A stretch of DNA of 64,000 nucleotides from Bacteroidales bacterium (GTDB lineage Bacteria; Bacteroidota; Bacteroidia; Bacteroidales; UBA932), in NCBI GenBank assembly GCA_015060445.1, contig SUYL01000009.1, positions 62,001-126,000 on the forward strand. The letters run 5' to 3'. The stretch's first letter is position 1; every line of letters begins with the position of its first letter. The notes beneath the pieces are model-generated. The model made no database searches. It worked only from the letters and a program-made list of their open reading frames with translations, and was not told the DNA's origin. Both the position numbers and the translations under genes were made by a program. Of the stretch, positions 1-11,531 are shown in pieces.

Positions 1-59
1 TTTCTGTACTGGCCAAGGGATCCACCCGAGTCCTTTTTGATTCTTTCAAAAATATCCAT
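1..59 (-). CDS. PLP-dependent aminotransferase/acyltransferase-family protein, N-terminal fragment
   Basis: Only the first 19 codons are inside the window; the gene continues past the left edge. The ATG is the complement of 57-59 and the peptide starts MDIFERIKKDSGGSLGQY. That opening resembles the start of the Bacteroidota alpha-oxoamine-synthase-like family (related to 8-amino-7-oxononanoate synthase, glycine C-acetyltransferase and serine palmitoyltransferase), where an 'MDIFERI...GPLGQY' start is common. This is recognition from memory of a short segment; no catalytic residue is visible. Confidence 0.5.
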   Translation of the reverse strand, partial: MDIFERIKKDSGGSLGQYR

Positions 60-78
60 AGTTCTTAAATTAAAATAT

Positions 79-3076
<2,998 letters not shown>

Positions 3077-3101
3077 TTATCCTGGAAAACTGATATTTCT
3101 T

Positions 3102-3962
3102 ATGACCGGTACGGCAGAAAAAAACACTTTGCAGCAGGAGCCTGAAACCCTCGTGAAGATGAGTGGAGTTGATGTTATAAATGACGGCAACCTTATCCTT
3201 TCCAATGTGGATATTACCATTGGCAAAGGCGAATTCGTATACCTTCTCGGCAAGGTTGGAAGCGGCAAGAGTTCAATCATAAAGACCCTTATAGCGGAAC
3301 TCCCGCTCAAGAAAGGAAAGGCAGAAGTGGCTGGTTTCAACTTGTGGAAAATAAAGAAACGCCATATCCCATTCCTGCGCCGCAAACTGGGGGTCGTATT
3401 CCAGGATTTCCAGTTGCTCATGGACCGCAGTGTGGAGGATAACCTCCTCTTTGTACTGGAGGCTACCGGGTGGAAAAAGAGGAAACTTATGCACGAAAGG
3501 GTAAAGGAGGTGCTGGAAATGGTGGGTATGCAGGAGAAGATACACAAGATGCCACACCAGTTGTCGGGAGGAGAACAGCAGAGAATTGCAATTGCAAGGG
3601 CACTGCTCAACAACCCGCAGGTGATTTTGGCAGACGAGCCTACCGGCAACCTGGATGAAGAGACCGCTACGGAGATAATGAATGTACTTACCAGGATACA
3701 TGCACAGGAACAGCCTGCTGTTCTGATGGTTACCCATAACAGGGAGCTCTACAAGAGATATCCGGGAAGGGTCCTTATCTGTGAAGACGGTGGGGTGAGG
3801 GAGATGGAACAGGAAATAGAATTTTCACCCTTTGACCTGCCGGAACCCGCAGCACCCGCTGAACCTGCTGCTATGCTGGAAGTGCTGCCAGATGCTGAGC
3901 CGGGAGATGCACGGGAGTTGGATGATAAGGCTGAATCTGAAGACTTTACACTTGAAATTTAA
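3102..3962 (+). CDS. ftsE: FtsE-type ABC transporter ATP-binding protein
   Basis: 286 aa. The ATPase domain (residues ~15-230) shows Walker A GKVGSGKSS, Q-loop VFQDF, signature LSGGEQQR, Walker B VILADEP and the H-loop VTHN. This pattern, and similarity throughout, fits FtsE, the cytosolic partner of FtsX that couples ATP hydrolysis to cell-wall hydrolase activation at the septum. The last ~55 residues are a Pro/Ala/Glu-rich acidic tail not needed for ATPase function. Start: the ATG at 3102 (MTGTAEKNT) is preferred over an in-frame ATG at 3054, which overlaps the promoter. ftsX is not adjacent. The nth start is 6 bases downstream, so the two probably share a transcript. Confidence 0.88.
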   Translation: MTGTAEKNTLQQEPETLVKMSGVDVINDGNLILSNVDITIGKGEFVYLLGKVGSGKSSIIKTLIAELPLKKGKAEVAGFNLWKIKKRHIPFLRRKLGVVFQDFQLLMDRSVEDNLLFVLEATGWKKRKLMHERVKEVLEMVGMQEKIHKMPHQLSGGEQQRIAIARALLNNPQVILADEPTGNLDEETATEIMNVLTRIHAQEQPAVLMVTHNRELYKRYPGRVLICEDGGVREMEQEIEFSPFDLPEPAAPAEPAAMLEVLPDAEPGDARELDDKAESEDFTLEI

Positions 3963-3967
3963 ATGCT

Positions 3968-4600
3968 ATGAAGGAGAAGGAGCGCAAAAAGGCAATATTG
4001 GACTATTTCAGGGAGAATGTCCCGGTAGCGGAGAGCGAACTGGATTTCCAGAATCCGTACCAGTTGATTGTGGCTGTAATACTCTCTGCCCAATGTACAG
4101 ACAAGAGGGTGAATATGCACACCCCTGCTCTCTTCTTGCGCTTTCCAACCCCTGAGCTGCTTGCCGAGGCAACATTTGAGGAGGTATATGAACTCATAAA
4201 ATCAATATCGTTCCCAAATAATAAGGCCCGCCACCTTATTGGAATGGCGCAGATGCTTGTTGCCGATTACGGTGGTGTTGTTCCATCTGACGGTGCCTTG
4301 CTGGAAAGGCTGCCAGGAGTTGGGCGCAAGACCGCCAATGTGGTGGCCTCAATCATATACAACAAACCGGTAATAGCGGTTGATACTCATGTATTCAGGG
4401 TATCCCACAGATTGGGCTTCTCACAAGGGAAAACCCCTCTGGAGGTTGAAAAAGACCTCAACAAACTCATACCTGAGCACGAGCGGGCAATCGCTCACCA
4501 CTGGCTCATCCTCCACGGCCGCTACATCTGCACCGCCCGCAAGCCCAAATGCGGTGGCTGCCCGCTGAGGGAGTGGTGCCCATCTGCAGAGATGGTTTAA
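3968..4600 (+). CDS. nth: Endonuclease III, DNA glycosylase/AP lyase
   Basis: 210 aa, full length for Nth. It removes oxidised pyrimidines and cleaves the abasic site in base-excision repair. The helix-hairpin-helix LERLPGVGRKTANVV carries the catalytic lysine, the following VDTHVFRVSHR supplies the catalytic aspartate, and the C-terminal 4Fe-4S loop has the Cys spacing C-x6-C-x2-C-x5-C (CTARKPKCGGCPLREWC). It follows ftsE at 5 bases. A 93-bp repeat array starts about 70 bases after the stop. Confidence 0.97.
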   Translation: MKEKERKKAILDYFRENVPVAESELDFQNPYQLIVAVILSAQCTDKRVNMHTPALFLRFPTPELLAEATFEEVYELIKSISFPNNKARHLIGMAQMLVADYGGVVPSDGALLERLPGVGRKTANVVASIIYNKPVIAVDTHVFRVSHRLGFSQGKTPLEVEKDLNKLIPEHERAIAHHWLILHGRYICTARKPKCGGCPLREWCPSAEMV

Positions 4601-4668
4601 CTGGCATTTCTTTGTGGCGCTAAGTAGTTCCCGGTTAGGGGGTTCCCGGCCAAGGTGATTTCTGGCCA

Positions 4669-4990
4669 AGGCGGCCGGATTTCCCCTCCGCGGGCACGTT
4701 TTCCCCTAAAAATGTGCCCGCCTACCCCGGAGTGGGCACACCCAAGCACCTTTTTGTGCCCAGGCGGCTGCATTTCTCCTCCGCGGGCACGTTTACCACC
4801 AGAAATGTGCCCGCCTGCACCCCAGTGGGCACACCGAAGCACCTTTTTGTGCCCAGGCGGCTGCATTTCCCCTCTGCGGGCACGTTTACCCCCAGAAGTG
4901 TGCCCGCCTACCCCGGAGTGGGCACACCGGAGCACCTTTTTGTGCCCAGGTGGCCGGATTTCCCCTCTGCGGGTACGTTTGACCCTTGAT
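4669..4990. repeat. 93-bp tandem repeat array 1
   Basis: About 3.5 imperfect copies with a period of 93 bp: GTGCCCGCCT begins at 4714, 4807 and 4900. Each unit holds two potential hairpins closed by GTGCCC and GGGCAC. Because 93 is a multiple of 3, several frames stay open on both strands with a 31-residue period, which produces spurious long ORFs. The array fills the space between nth and the recombinase gene (4601-5007 has no convincing gene). Its reverse complement recurs at 6099-6400. Confidence 0.9.
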
Positions 4991-5007
4991 TTGCTGAAAA
5001 GACAAAC

Positions 5008-6069
5008 CTACTTCCGCTGCGGATGGTGGTCCAGGATGTCCTGCATCCATTGTCGGGAACTTATATGGGTGTAAATCTCTGTGGTGAGGATGCTTTCGTG
5101 CCCGAGCATCTGCTGTACCACACGCAGATCCGCACCATTCTCAACAAGATGGGTTGCAAATGAGTGGCGGAAAGTGTGTGGTGAGATGTTTTTGGTGATT
5201 CCTACAGACTTCACCTGTTCCTTTATCATTGTGAAAATCATCACCCTGGAAAGTTTTCCTCCCCTCCGGTTGAGGAACAGTGTTCCATCGGATTCCCGTC
5301 TGTATTTGGCCAATTCTTTTCCCGACAGGTGGGTTACACCTCCTGTTGTTATACCATCGGGAGTATTACCATTTACACCTACACTATCATTCTTTGCGGG
5401 ATGCTTGTGGCTGGCATGTTTACCTCTGGTCCCTTTTGCATATGATGCAGCGGCAAGGGTTTCCCACCGCTTTTCCATATAGGCTTTTACTGCATCAATT
5501 GCACATTCTCCTATTGGGACAAGTCTCTGCTTGCTCCCCTTTCCCAGAACCCTGATGTATGACTCTTTGAAAAAAAGGTCAGACACCCTCAGGTTTACCA
5601 GTTCCGATACCCTTAACCCACAGCCGTACAGCATTTCTATGATGGCGCGGTTGCGGATTCCTTCCGGGGTAGTGAGGTCAAATGATTGGAGGATTTTTTC
5701 TATCTCCTCAAGTGAAAGTACGTCGGGAAGACGGCGGGTATCCTTTGGAGTATCTATCCCCTGCATGGGGTTGTGCCACCCCGCAAAATCCGGGTCTGAA
5801 GTGGCATTTTGCTGTGCCTCAACAAATTTGAAAAACTCCCTCAATGCACTGATTTTCCTCGCCTGGGTGTTTTTCCTTCCCCCTTCCTTGTAGAGATATG
5901 CCAGGAATGACTCAATTTCTGCCGTGGTGACCTGGTGGGGGAGTTTATCACCGACAGTTTTTTCGAATAAGGATACATCTGAGCAATAGGCACTTATGGT
6001 GTTCCCGGAGAGAGAACGTTCCAACTGCAGATATGCCTTGAAATCAGATATGTATTCCTGCCAGGTCAT
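5008..6069 (-). CDS. xerD: XerC/XerD-family tyrosine recombinase
   Basis: 353 aa. The N-terminal SAM-like core-binding domain (residues 1-95) is followed by the catalytic domain with all signature residues: Arg in GCGLRVSELVNL, Lys in GKGSKQR, HTFRHSFATHL, LGHESILTTEIYTH with the Tyr nucleophile. XerC/D resolve chromosome dimers at dif; Bacteroidota also use Xer-like enzymes to invert DNA. It is about 50 residues longer than usual because of a Gly/Thr/His/Asn-rich insert between the conserved Lys and the LFLNRRGG strand (residues ~213-262, bases ~5280-5430). The gene is framed by inverted 93-bp arrays. Assignment to XerD rather than another recombinase of this class is by overall resemblance only. 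Confidence 0.85.
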   Translation of the reverse strand: MTWQEYISDFKAYLQLERSLSGNTISAYCSDVSLFEKTVGDKLPHQVTTAEIESFLAYLYKEGGRKNTQARKISALREFFKFVEAQQNATSDPDFAGWHNPMQGIDTPKDTRRLPDVLSLEEIEKILQSFDLTTPEGIRNRAIIEMLYGCGLRVSELVNLRVSDLFFKESYIRVLGKGSKQRLVPIGECAIDAVKAYMEKRWETLAAASYAKGTRGKHASHKHPAKNDSVGVNGNTPDGITTGGVTHLSGKELAKYRRESDGTLFLNRRGGKLSRVMIFTMIKEQVKSVGITKNISPHTFRHSFATHLVENGADLRVVQQMLGHESILTTEIYTHISSRQWMQDILDHHPQRK

Positions 6070-6098
6070 GTGCTACAAAGATACATTTTTTATTCTGA

Positions 6099-6400
6099 AA
6101 TGCCGCCTGGGCACAAAAAGGTGCTTGGGTGTGCCCACTCCGGGGTAGGCGGGCACATTTTGAGGGTCAAACGTGCCCGCGGAGGGGAAATGCAGCCGCC
6201 TGGGCACAAAAAGGTACTCCGTTGTGCCCACTCCGGGGTAGACGGGCACATTTCTGGGGGTAAACGTGCCCGGGGAGGGGAAATGCAGCCGCCTGGGCAC
6301 AAAAAGGTGCTCTGGTGTGCCCACTCTGGGGTGGGCGGGCACATTTTTAGGGGAAAACGTGCCCGGGGAGGGGAAATGCAGCCGCCTGGGCACAAAAAAA
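6099..6400. repeat. 93-bp tandem repeat array 2, inverted relative to array 1
   Basis: About 3.2 copies with a 93-bp period: GGGCACAAAAA recurs with GCAC at 6111, 6204, 6297 and 6390. The sequence is the reverse complement of array 1, so the recombinase gene lies between long imperfect inverted repeats. No real gene is seen between 6070 and 6452; open frames here are products of the 31-codon periodicity. The last unit runs directly into the guaA terminator. Confidence 0.9.
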
Positions 6401-6425
6401 AGACCTGGGGCAAGTGCTCCAGGTC
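6394..6425 (-). terminator. guaA Rho-independent terminator
   Basis: On the minus strand GACCTGG and CCAGGTC form a stem with a further inner GC pair, followed by eight T residues (6401 down to 6394). It lies 28 bases after the guaA stop. Confidence 0.85.
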
Positions 6426-6452
6426 TTTTGGGTATCTTTTTGGGGGGGAAGA

Positions 6453-7760
6453 TTACTCCCACTCGATTGTTGCGTTTGGTTTTGGAGACATGTCGTAGCA
6501 TACGCGGTTGACTGTAGGTACCTCTGCGAGGATTCTGTCAGTGATCTTCATGAGGATTGGCCAGTCAATCTGCTCAATTGTGGCGGTCATGGCATCCACG
6601 GTGTTTACGGCGCGGATGATTACAGGCCAGTCGTATGAGCGGGCATTGTCCCTTACACCTACAGATTTGAAGTCAGGAACTACGGTAAAGTACTGCCATA
6701 CTTTTTTGTCAAGGCCACATTTTGCAAACTCATCGCGGAGAATTGCATCTGATTCCCTCAAAGCCTCAAGACGGTCTCTGGTGATTGCGCCCAAGCATCT
6801 TACACCCAAACCTGGGCCTGGGAACGGCTGGCGGTAAACCATCTCGTATGGAAGGCCCAACTCAAGGCCACATGCACGAACCTCATCCTTGAACAATTGT
6901 TTGATTGGCTCAACCAGTTCAAACTGCATGTCCTCAGGAAGTCCACCCACGTTGTGGTGAGATTTAACCATTTTGGCAGTTTTTGTACCGCTCTCAACTA
7001 TATCAGGGTAGATGGTTCCCTGGCCAAGGAAATCTATGCCGTCCAATTTGCGGGCCTCTTCCTCAAACACTCTAATGAACTCACCTCCAATAATTTTACG
7101 TTTCTGCTCAGGATCTGCAACACCTGCAAGTTTGTCCAGGAAACGGTCTGTTGCATCAACATATACAAGATTTGCATTCAACTGGTTCCTGAATACCTCA
7201 ATCACATTCTCAGACTCACCTTTTCTCATAAGGCCATGGTTTACATGCACACATACAAGATTATTCCCGATAGCTTTAATCAGAAGTGCTGCAACAACTG
7301 AACTGTCTACTCCTCCCGACAATGCAAGAAGAACTTTCCTGTCACCTACCTGTTTGCGGATAAGTTCAACCTGGTCATTCACGAAATTTGTCATGTTCCA
7401 GTTGGCCTCAGCCTTGCAGGTGTCAAATACAAATGATTTTACAGCATCTTTAATTGCCTCCTCGTCATTTGTGAACTGAGGAAGTTTTATATCGCAGAGA
7501 GCCTTGCTGTGGCCTGCCGCCATAACAGGGAACCCTGCCTGGTAGATTTCAGCATTTACATCTATCTCAACTCCGTCTATGACATTGTTAGGACCTCCGT
7601 TTATAATGATGCCTTTAACGTTAGGCAGTGCCTTCAATTCTTGTGCGGTAATGTCGTGGGGGTAAATCTCGCTGTATACACCCAATGCACGGATGGCTCT
7701 GGCTACCACTGTGTTCTCGTGGCTACCCAAGTCCAAAATAACAATCATGTCCTGTTTCAT
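6453..7760 (-). CDS. guaA: GMP synthase with shortened, degenerate glutaminase domain
   Basis: 435 aa, against about 510 for usual GuaA. The C-terminal ATP pyrophosphatase and dimerisation domains are complete: PP-loop LALSGGVDSSVVAAL near residue 150, GQGTIYPDIVES, RQPFPGPGLGVR, and the C-terminal NRVCYDMSPKPNATIEWE. They convert XMP to GMP using ATP and ammonia. The N-terminal class I amidotransferase region (~130 residues) keeps the fold start (MIVILDLGS, IIINGGPNN) but where the nucleophile motif GxCYGxQ should be it reads MAAGHSKALCDI, without the Cys, and the segment holding the catalytic His and Glu is missing. Glutamine hydrolysis by this chain is therefore unlikely; it may use free ammonia or a partner subunit. 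It has its own promoter (7790-7820). Confidence 0.93.
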   Translation of the reverse strand: MKQDMIVILDLGSHENTVVARAIRALGVYSEIYPHDITAQELKALPNVKGIIINGGPNNVIDGVEIDVNAEIYQAGFPVMAAGHSKALCDIKLPQFTNDEEAIKDAVKSFVFDTCKAEANWNMTNFVNDQVELIRKQVGDRKVLLALSGGVDSSVVAALLIKAIGNNLVCVHVNHGLMRKGESENVIEVFRNQLNANLVYVDATDRFLDKLAGVADPEQKRKIIGGEFIRVFEEEARKLDGIDFLGQGTIYPDIVESGTKTAKMVKSHHNVGGLPEDMQFELVEPIKQLFKDEVRACGLELGLPYEMVYRQPFPGPGLGVRCLGAITRDRLEALRESDAILRDEFAKCGLDKKVWQYFTVVPDFKSVGVRDNARSYDWPVIIRAVNTVDAMTATIEQIDWPILMKITDRILAEVPTVNRVCYDMSPKPNATIEWE

Positions 7761-7789
7761 ATACGTAGTAATTTTTATAAAAAGATGTG

Positions 7790-7820
7790 CAAAAATATTA
7801 TAATCTTAAAAAATGACAAA
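7790..7820 (-). promoter_or_regulatory. guaA promoter
   Basis: On the minus strand TTTG (7820-7817), a 19-base spacer and TATTTTTG (7797-7790) match the Bacteroidota sigma consensus exactly. The -7 box ends 29 bases before the guaA ATG. Confidence 0.75.
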
Positions 7821-7872
7821 CAATGGGGTAAAAAAGTTAACAACATTTTAACAACTTTTTGTTGTTTTTCTA

Positions 7873-7880
7873 TACTTTTG
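7873..7880 (+). promoter_or_regulatory. typA promoter, -7 element
   Basis: TACTTTTG fits TAnnTTTG and ends 10 bases before the typA ATG, which implies a very short 5' leader. The -33 element is not clear; TTTG at 7858-7861 is only 11 bases upstream. Confidence 0.5.
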
Positions 7881-7890
7881 CACCCAGATT

Positions 7891-9696
7891 ATGCAAAACA
7901 TTAGAAATATAGCAATTATTGCTCATGTCGACCACGGTAAAACTACCATAGTTGACAAGATGATTCTTCAGGCAAAAATTACAAGGAATGCCGAGAAGAG
8001 CGGTGAACTTATTCTGGACAATAATGATCTGGAAAGGGAGAGAGGTATCACAATTCTTGCAAAGAATGTGAGTGTACCTTACAAAGGTTATAAGATTAAC
8101 ATCATCGACACCCCGGGCCACGCCGACTTTGGTGGTGAAGTTGAGAGGGTGCTCAACATGGCAGACGGAGTTCTGCTGCTTGTTGATGCTTTTGAGGGGA
8201 CAATGCCTCAGACAAGGTTTGTCCTTCAGAAAGCCATAGAAATGGGAAAGAAACCGGTAGTGGTTGTAAATAAGGTAGATAAGCAGAACTGTCGTCCCGA
8301 CGAGGTGAACGAGCAGGTTTTTGACCTGATGTTCTCCCTGGATGCAACAGAGGAGCAGTTGGACTTCAAGACCCTTTACGGAAGTGCGAAGCAGGGTTGG
8401 ATGTCGCATGACTGGAGGAAACCTACCACAGACATTACCCCTCTGCTGGATACAATCCTTGAGGAGATTCCTGCACCGGAGCAGTTGGAGGGTACTCCAC
8501 AGATGCTGATTTCTTCATTGGAATACTCTCCGTATGTGGGACGTATTGCTGTCGGGAGGATAAAGAGAGGAACCCTGAAGGCCAACCAGCCTGTTACCCT
8601 TTGCAAAAGGGACGGTACTTTTGAGAAGAGCAGGATCAAGGAACTTATGGTGTTCGACGGCCTTGGAAAAACAAAGGTTGAAGAGGTGCACAGCGGTGAC
8701 ATTTGTGCAGTTGTGGGAATAGAGGGGTTTGAGATTGGAGATACAATTGCAGATTATGAGAATCCTGAGGCACTCCCTCCAATCTCCGTGGATGAGCCTA
8801 CCATGAGTATGCTTTTCTGTATCAATGATTCACCTTTCTTTGGAAGGGACGGTAAATTTGTAACTTCCCGACATCTGAAGGAGCGCCTGGAGAAGGAGTT
8901 GGAGAAAAACCTTGCCCTTAGGGTGAAGGATGGTGTAACTGCAGATTCGTTTGTGGTTTACGGACGTGGTGTGCTTCATTTGAGTGTCCTCATTGAGACA
9001 ATGAGAAGGGAGGGCTTTGAACTGCAGGTAGGACAGCCTAAGGTTATAGACAAGAATATAAACGGTGTGAGATGCGAACCTATTGAGCACCTTACCATAG
9101 ACCTTCCGGAGGATAAGGTTGGTGCCGCAATTGAACTTACCACAAGAAGGAAAGGTTCACTGCTGCATATGGAGCACAGGGAGGACCGTGTACATCTTGA
9201 TTTTGACATCCCTTCAAGAGGTATCATAGGCTTGAGGAGCAATCTTCTTACCGCTACTGCAGGTGAGGCTGTTGTAGCCCACAGGTTTAAAGGGTATGAG
9301 CCTTACAAGGGTGAAATTGAGAAGAGGAACAACGGTTCGCTTGTGGCAATTGAGACCGGTACTGCTGTTGCGTATGCAATGGACAAACTTCAGGACAGGG
9401 GCAAATTCATAATTTACCCTGGAGAGGAGATTTATGCAGGACAGGTTGTAGGTGAGCACTCAAGGGTTGATGACCTTAACATAAATATCTGCAAGACCAA
9501 AAAACTTACTAACGTAAGGGCTTCAGGTACAGATGAAAAGGCTGTGCTTCCACCTCCATTGCAGTTCTCTCTTGAGGAGATGCTCGAGTATATCCAGGAG
9601 GATGAACTTGTAGAGGTAACACCTAAGTTCATGAGAATTAGGAAAATTTATCTCGACGAGAATGAGCGGAAGAGAAGGAAGAACAATGCCCTTTAA
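7891..9696 (+). CDS. typA: Ribosome-associated GTPase TypA/BipA
   Basis: 601 aa, the usual length. BipA is a translational GTPase that binds the 70S ribosome and helps 50S assembly and stress growth. The G domain shows G1 AHVDHGKTT, the switch I stretch RERGITI, G3 [14 protein letters not shown] and G4 NKVDK; then the beta-barrel domain II, the EF-G-like domain V (RGIIGLRS) and the BipA-specific C-terminal domain ([11 protein letters not shown]). The start at 7891 ([19 protein letters not shown]) fits the family. It is divergent from guaA. Confidence 0.97.
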   Translation: MQNIRNIAIIAHVDHGKTTIVDKMILQAKITRNAEKSGELILDNNDLERERGITILAKNVSVPYKGYKINIIDTPGHADFGGEVERVLNMADGVLLLVDAFEGTMPQTRFVLQKAIEMGKKPVVVVNKVDKQNCRPDEVNEQVFDLMFSLDATEEQLDFKTLYGSAKQGWMSHDWRKPTTDITPLLDTILEEIPAPEQLEGTPQMLISSLEYSPYVGRIAVGRIKRGTLKANQPVTLCKRDGTFEKSRIKELMVFDGLGKTKVEEVHSGDICAVVGIEGFEIGDTIADYENPEALPPISVDEPTMSMLFCINDSPFFGRDGKFVTSRHLKERLEKELEKNLALRVKDGVTADSFVVYGRGVLHLSVLIETMRREGFELQVGQPKVIDKNINGVRCEPIEHLTIDLPEDKVGAAIELTTRRKGSLLHMEHREDRVHLDFDIPSRGIIGLRSNLLTATAGEAVVAHRFKGYEPYKGEIEKRNNGSLVAIETGTAVAYAMDKLQDRGKFIIYPGEEIYAGQVVGEHSRVDDLNINICKTKKLTNVRASGTDEKAVLPPPLQFSLEEMLEYIQEDELVEVTPKFMRIRKIYLDENERKRRKNNAL

Positions 9697-9707
9697 TAAA
9701 AACTGAG

Positions 9708-9738
9708 TTTGATTTAACAAAAAAAATAACTATCTTTG
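9708..9738 (+). promoter_or_regulatory. Promoter of the yceD-rpmF-plsX-fabH operon
   Basis: TTTG (9708-9711), 19 bases, then TATCTTTG (9731-9738): an exact Bacteroidota promoter. The start codon of the yceD-like gene lies 28 bases after the -7 box. Confidence 0.8.
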
Positions 9739-9765
9739 CACGCCCTAAAGTGAAGTGGAACAGAG

Positions 9766-10299
9766 ATGGCTGAGAATAAGGAATTTATAATTCAGATTAA
9801 AGGATTGCAGGTTGGAAAACACAGTTATGATTTTTCAATCGGCGGTGATTTTTTCAGGAGTTTTGAAAATTCTCTGATTCTTGATGCTGATTTGCAGGCA
9901 GATGTACTGCTGGAGAAAGGGAGCGGATGGATGAATGTGAGCGCTGAAATAACAGGAGACGTAACAGTTGAATGTGACAGATGTCTTGATGACGTGGTGC
10001 TTCCAATGGATTTCAGTTGCAGTATGGGAGTGAAGTTTGCAAAATCTGTTGAGGATGGTGATGGGGATGAGTTTATAATAATGGATCCCACAGAGGGGGA
10101 ACTTGACCTTACACAATTTCTGTATGATTATGTGTGTCTGAATCTCCCGCTGCAGAAGGTACACCAGGAGGGGGAGTGCAACAGTGAGATGATGGCAAAG
10201 TTGGGTGCAGTGAACAATGCTGCAGACTCAAAAGGGGAGGCAGATGTTGAGGATTCTCCTTTTGCGGCACTCAAGGGGTTGTTTGACAAAAAGAATTAG
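9766..10299 (+). CDS. yceD: YceD/DUF177 family protein
   Basis: 177 aa, DUF177 family. Family members sit upstream of rpmF in many bacteria and are linked to 23S rRNA processing and accumulation. Visible here: the CDRCLDD zinc-knuckle-like pair of cysteines near residue 66, the acidic strand-rich centre and DLTQFLYDYVCLNLPLQKVH, which is the most conserved family stretch. First gene of the operon leading to rpmF, plsX and fabH, which couples ribosome and lipid synthesis genes. Confidence 0.88.
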   Translation: MAENKEFIIQIKGLQVGKHSYDFSIGGDFFRSFENSLILDADLQADVLLEKGSGWMNVSAEITGDVTVECDRCLDDVVLPMDFSCSMGVKFAKSVEDGDGDEFIIMDPTEGELDLTQFLYDYVCLNLPLQKVHQEGECNSEMMAKLGAVNNAADSKGEADVEDSPFAALKGLFDKKN

Positions 10300-10357
10300 T
10301 ATTCCTGCCGTCGGGAAGAAGATATAAGAAAATATAACAAATTAAAAATAGTTAGAA

Positions 10358-10540
10358 ATGGCACATCCGAAGCACAAAATTTCAAAACAACGCAGAAACA
10401 AGCGTAGAACTCACGACAAAGCAGTAGTTCCTACATTGGCAACTTGTTCAAACTGTGGTGCAACTGTAATGTATCACCATGTTTGCCCAGAGTGCGGTTA
10501 CTACCGTGGTCGTCTTATCATTGAGAAAAACAACGCGTAA
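10358..10540 (+). CDS. rpmF: Ribosomal protein L32
   Basis: 60 aa, basic N-terminus MAHPKHKISKQRRNKRRTH, then a zinc ribbon CSNCGA ... CPECGYYRGR with both CxxC pairs intact (the zinc-binding form of L32). It is a 50S subunit protein. It lies between yceD and plsX, the standard bacterial order. Confidence 0.97.
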   Translation: MAHPKHKISKQRRNKRRTHDKAVVPTLATCSNCGATVMYHHVCPECGYYRGRLIIEKNNA

Positions 10541-10555
10541 TTAGCGCCTTTCCTC

Positions 10556-11515
10556 ATGATAAGGATTGGTATTGATGCAATGGGAGGAGACTTTGCCCCC
10601 AACAATGTAATATTGGGGGCTATAGAAGCCTATTCCTACATCAATGCCGACACAAAGATTTTTCTCATTGGGGATGAGAAAAAGATTACCGAGGTCTGCC
10701 AACATTATGGCATAGACTCCGGTAATTTTGTTATAGTGCATGCTCCCGAGAGTATTGAGATGGGTGAGCACCCTGTAAGGGCCTTCAGGAAGAAGAAGAA
10801 ATCAAGCCTTGTGGTTGGTTTCAACATGCTTGCAGAGGGGAAGATAGATGTCTTTGCCAGTGCCGGAAACACCGGAGCAATGCTGGCGGGCTCGGTACAG
10901 GTACTCAACAATATTCCGGGAATAATAAGGCCATGCATCCCTGCCCAAATTCCGTTGGCCAACGGGCGCAACATGCTGCTGCTTGATGTGGGATTCAACT
11001 CCGACACCAGGGCTGATGTATTGTACCAGTTTGGCATTATGGGATCTATTTTTGCAAAAGCCATGATGGGGATAGACAATCCCAGAGTGGCTCTGCTGAA
11101 CATTGGGGCAGAATCTGAAAAGGGCAACATAATTACCCAGGAGGCCTACAAGATAATGAACGACTCCACAGACTTCAACTTTGTTGGCAATATGGAGGCA
11201 AACATGCTCTTTAACGGAGGAATTGCCGACGTACTGGTAACAGACGGTTTTGTGGGAAACATCTGTCTTAAACAGGCCGAGGGTATGTATGAACTTGTTG
11301 CCAAGTTGGGCGTGAAACATCCGTTCTTCAACAGGTTCAACTATGAAACCTACGGAGGAACACCCATTTTGGGAGTAACCGCTCCAGTAATAATAGGACA
11401 CGGAGTATCCACTCCTCTTGCAATAAAGAATATGATTCTTCAGGGTGAGATGGTTGTGGAACAGAAGATTATAGAGAAATTCAAGAAGGCTATGCTTGCA
11501 GTATCGGCCAATTGA
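10556..11515 (+). CDS. plsX: Phosphate acyltransferase PlsX
   Basis: 319 aa. PlsX turns acyl-ACP into acyl-phosphate, the first step of the PlsX/PlsY route to phosphatidic acid, at the inner face of the membrane. Diagnostic stretches: IGIDAMGGDFAPN at the start, SAGNTGAMLAGS, LLDVGFNSD, NIGAESEKGN, VTDGFVGNICLKQAEG and GHGVSTPLAIKN. Starts 15 bases after rpmF; its 3' end is close to fabH. Confidence 0.96.
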   Translation: MIRIGIDAMGGDFAPNNVILGAIEAYSYINADTKIFLIGDEKKITEVCQHYGIDSGNFVIVHAPESIEMGEHPVRAFRKKKKSSLVVGFNMLAEGKIDVFASAGNTGAMLAGSVQVLNNIPGIIRPCIPAQIPLANGRNMLLLDVGFNSDTRADVLYQFGIMGSIFAKAMMGIDNPRVALLNIGAESEKGNIITQEAYKIMNDSTDFNFVGNMEANMLFNGGIADVLVTDGFVGNICLKQAEGMYELVAKLGVKHPFFNRFNYETYGGTPILGVTAPVIIGHGVSTPLAIKNMILQGEMVVEQKIIEKFKKAMLAVSAN

Positions 11516-11531
11516 GAAACAACTACTACCT

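Noticed and set aside
3077..3737. Minus-strand ORFs opposite ftsE
   Set aside because: Antisense shadows of a clear ABC ATPase gene, with no coding features of their own.
4597..5074. Long open frames on both strands through the 93-bp array
   Set aside because: The period is a multiple of three, so frames remain open by construction; there is no start signal, promoter or family resemblance.
5008..6069. The XerC/D-like gene as integrase of a second mobile element
   Set aside because: No att duplication, tRNA or phage/ICE cargo nearby; motifs fit the chromosomal Xer type better.
4669..6400. CRISPR array
   Set aside because: Units are contiguous 93-bp repeats without unique spacers, and no cas genes are present.
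6070..6511. Open frames through array 2
   Set aside because: Same repeat-made artefact as array 1, partly running into the guaA terminator.
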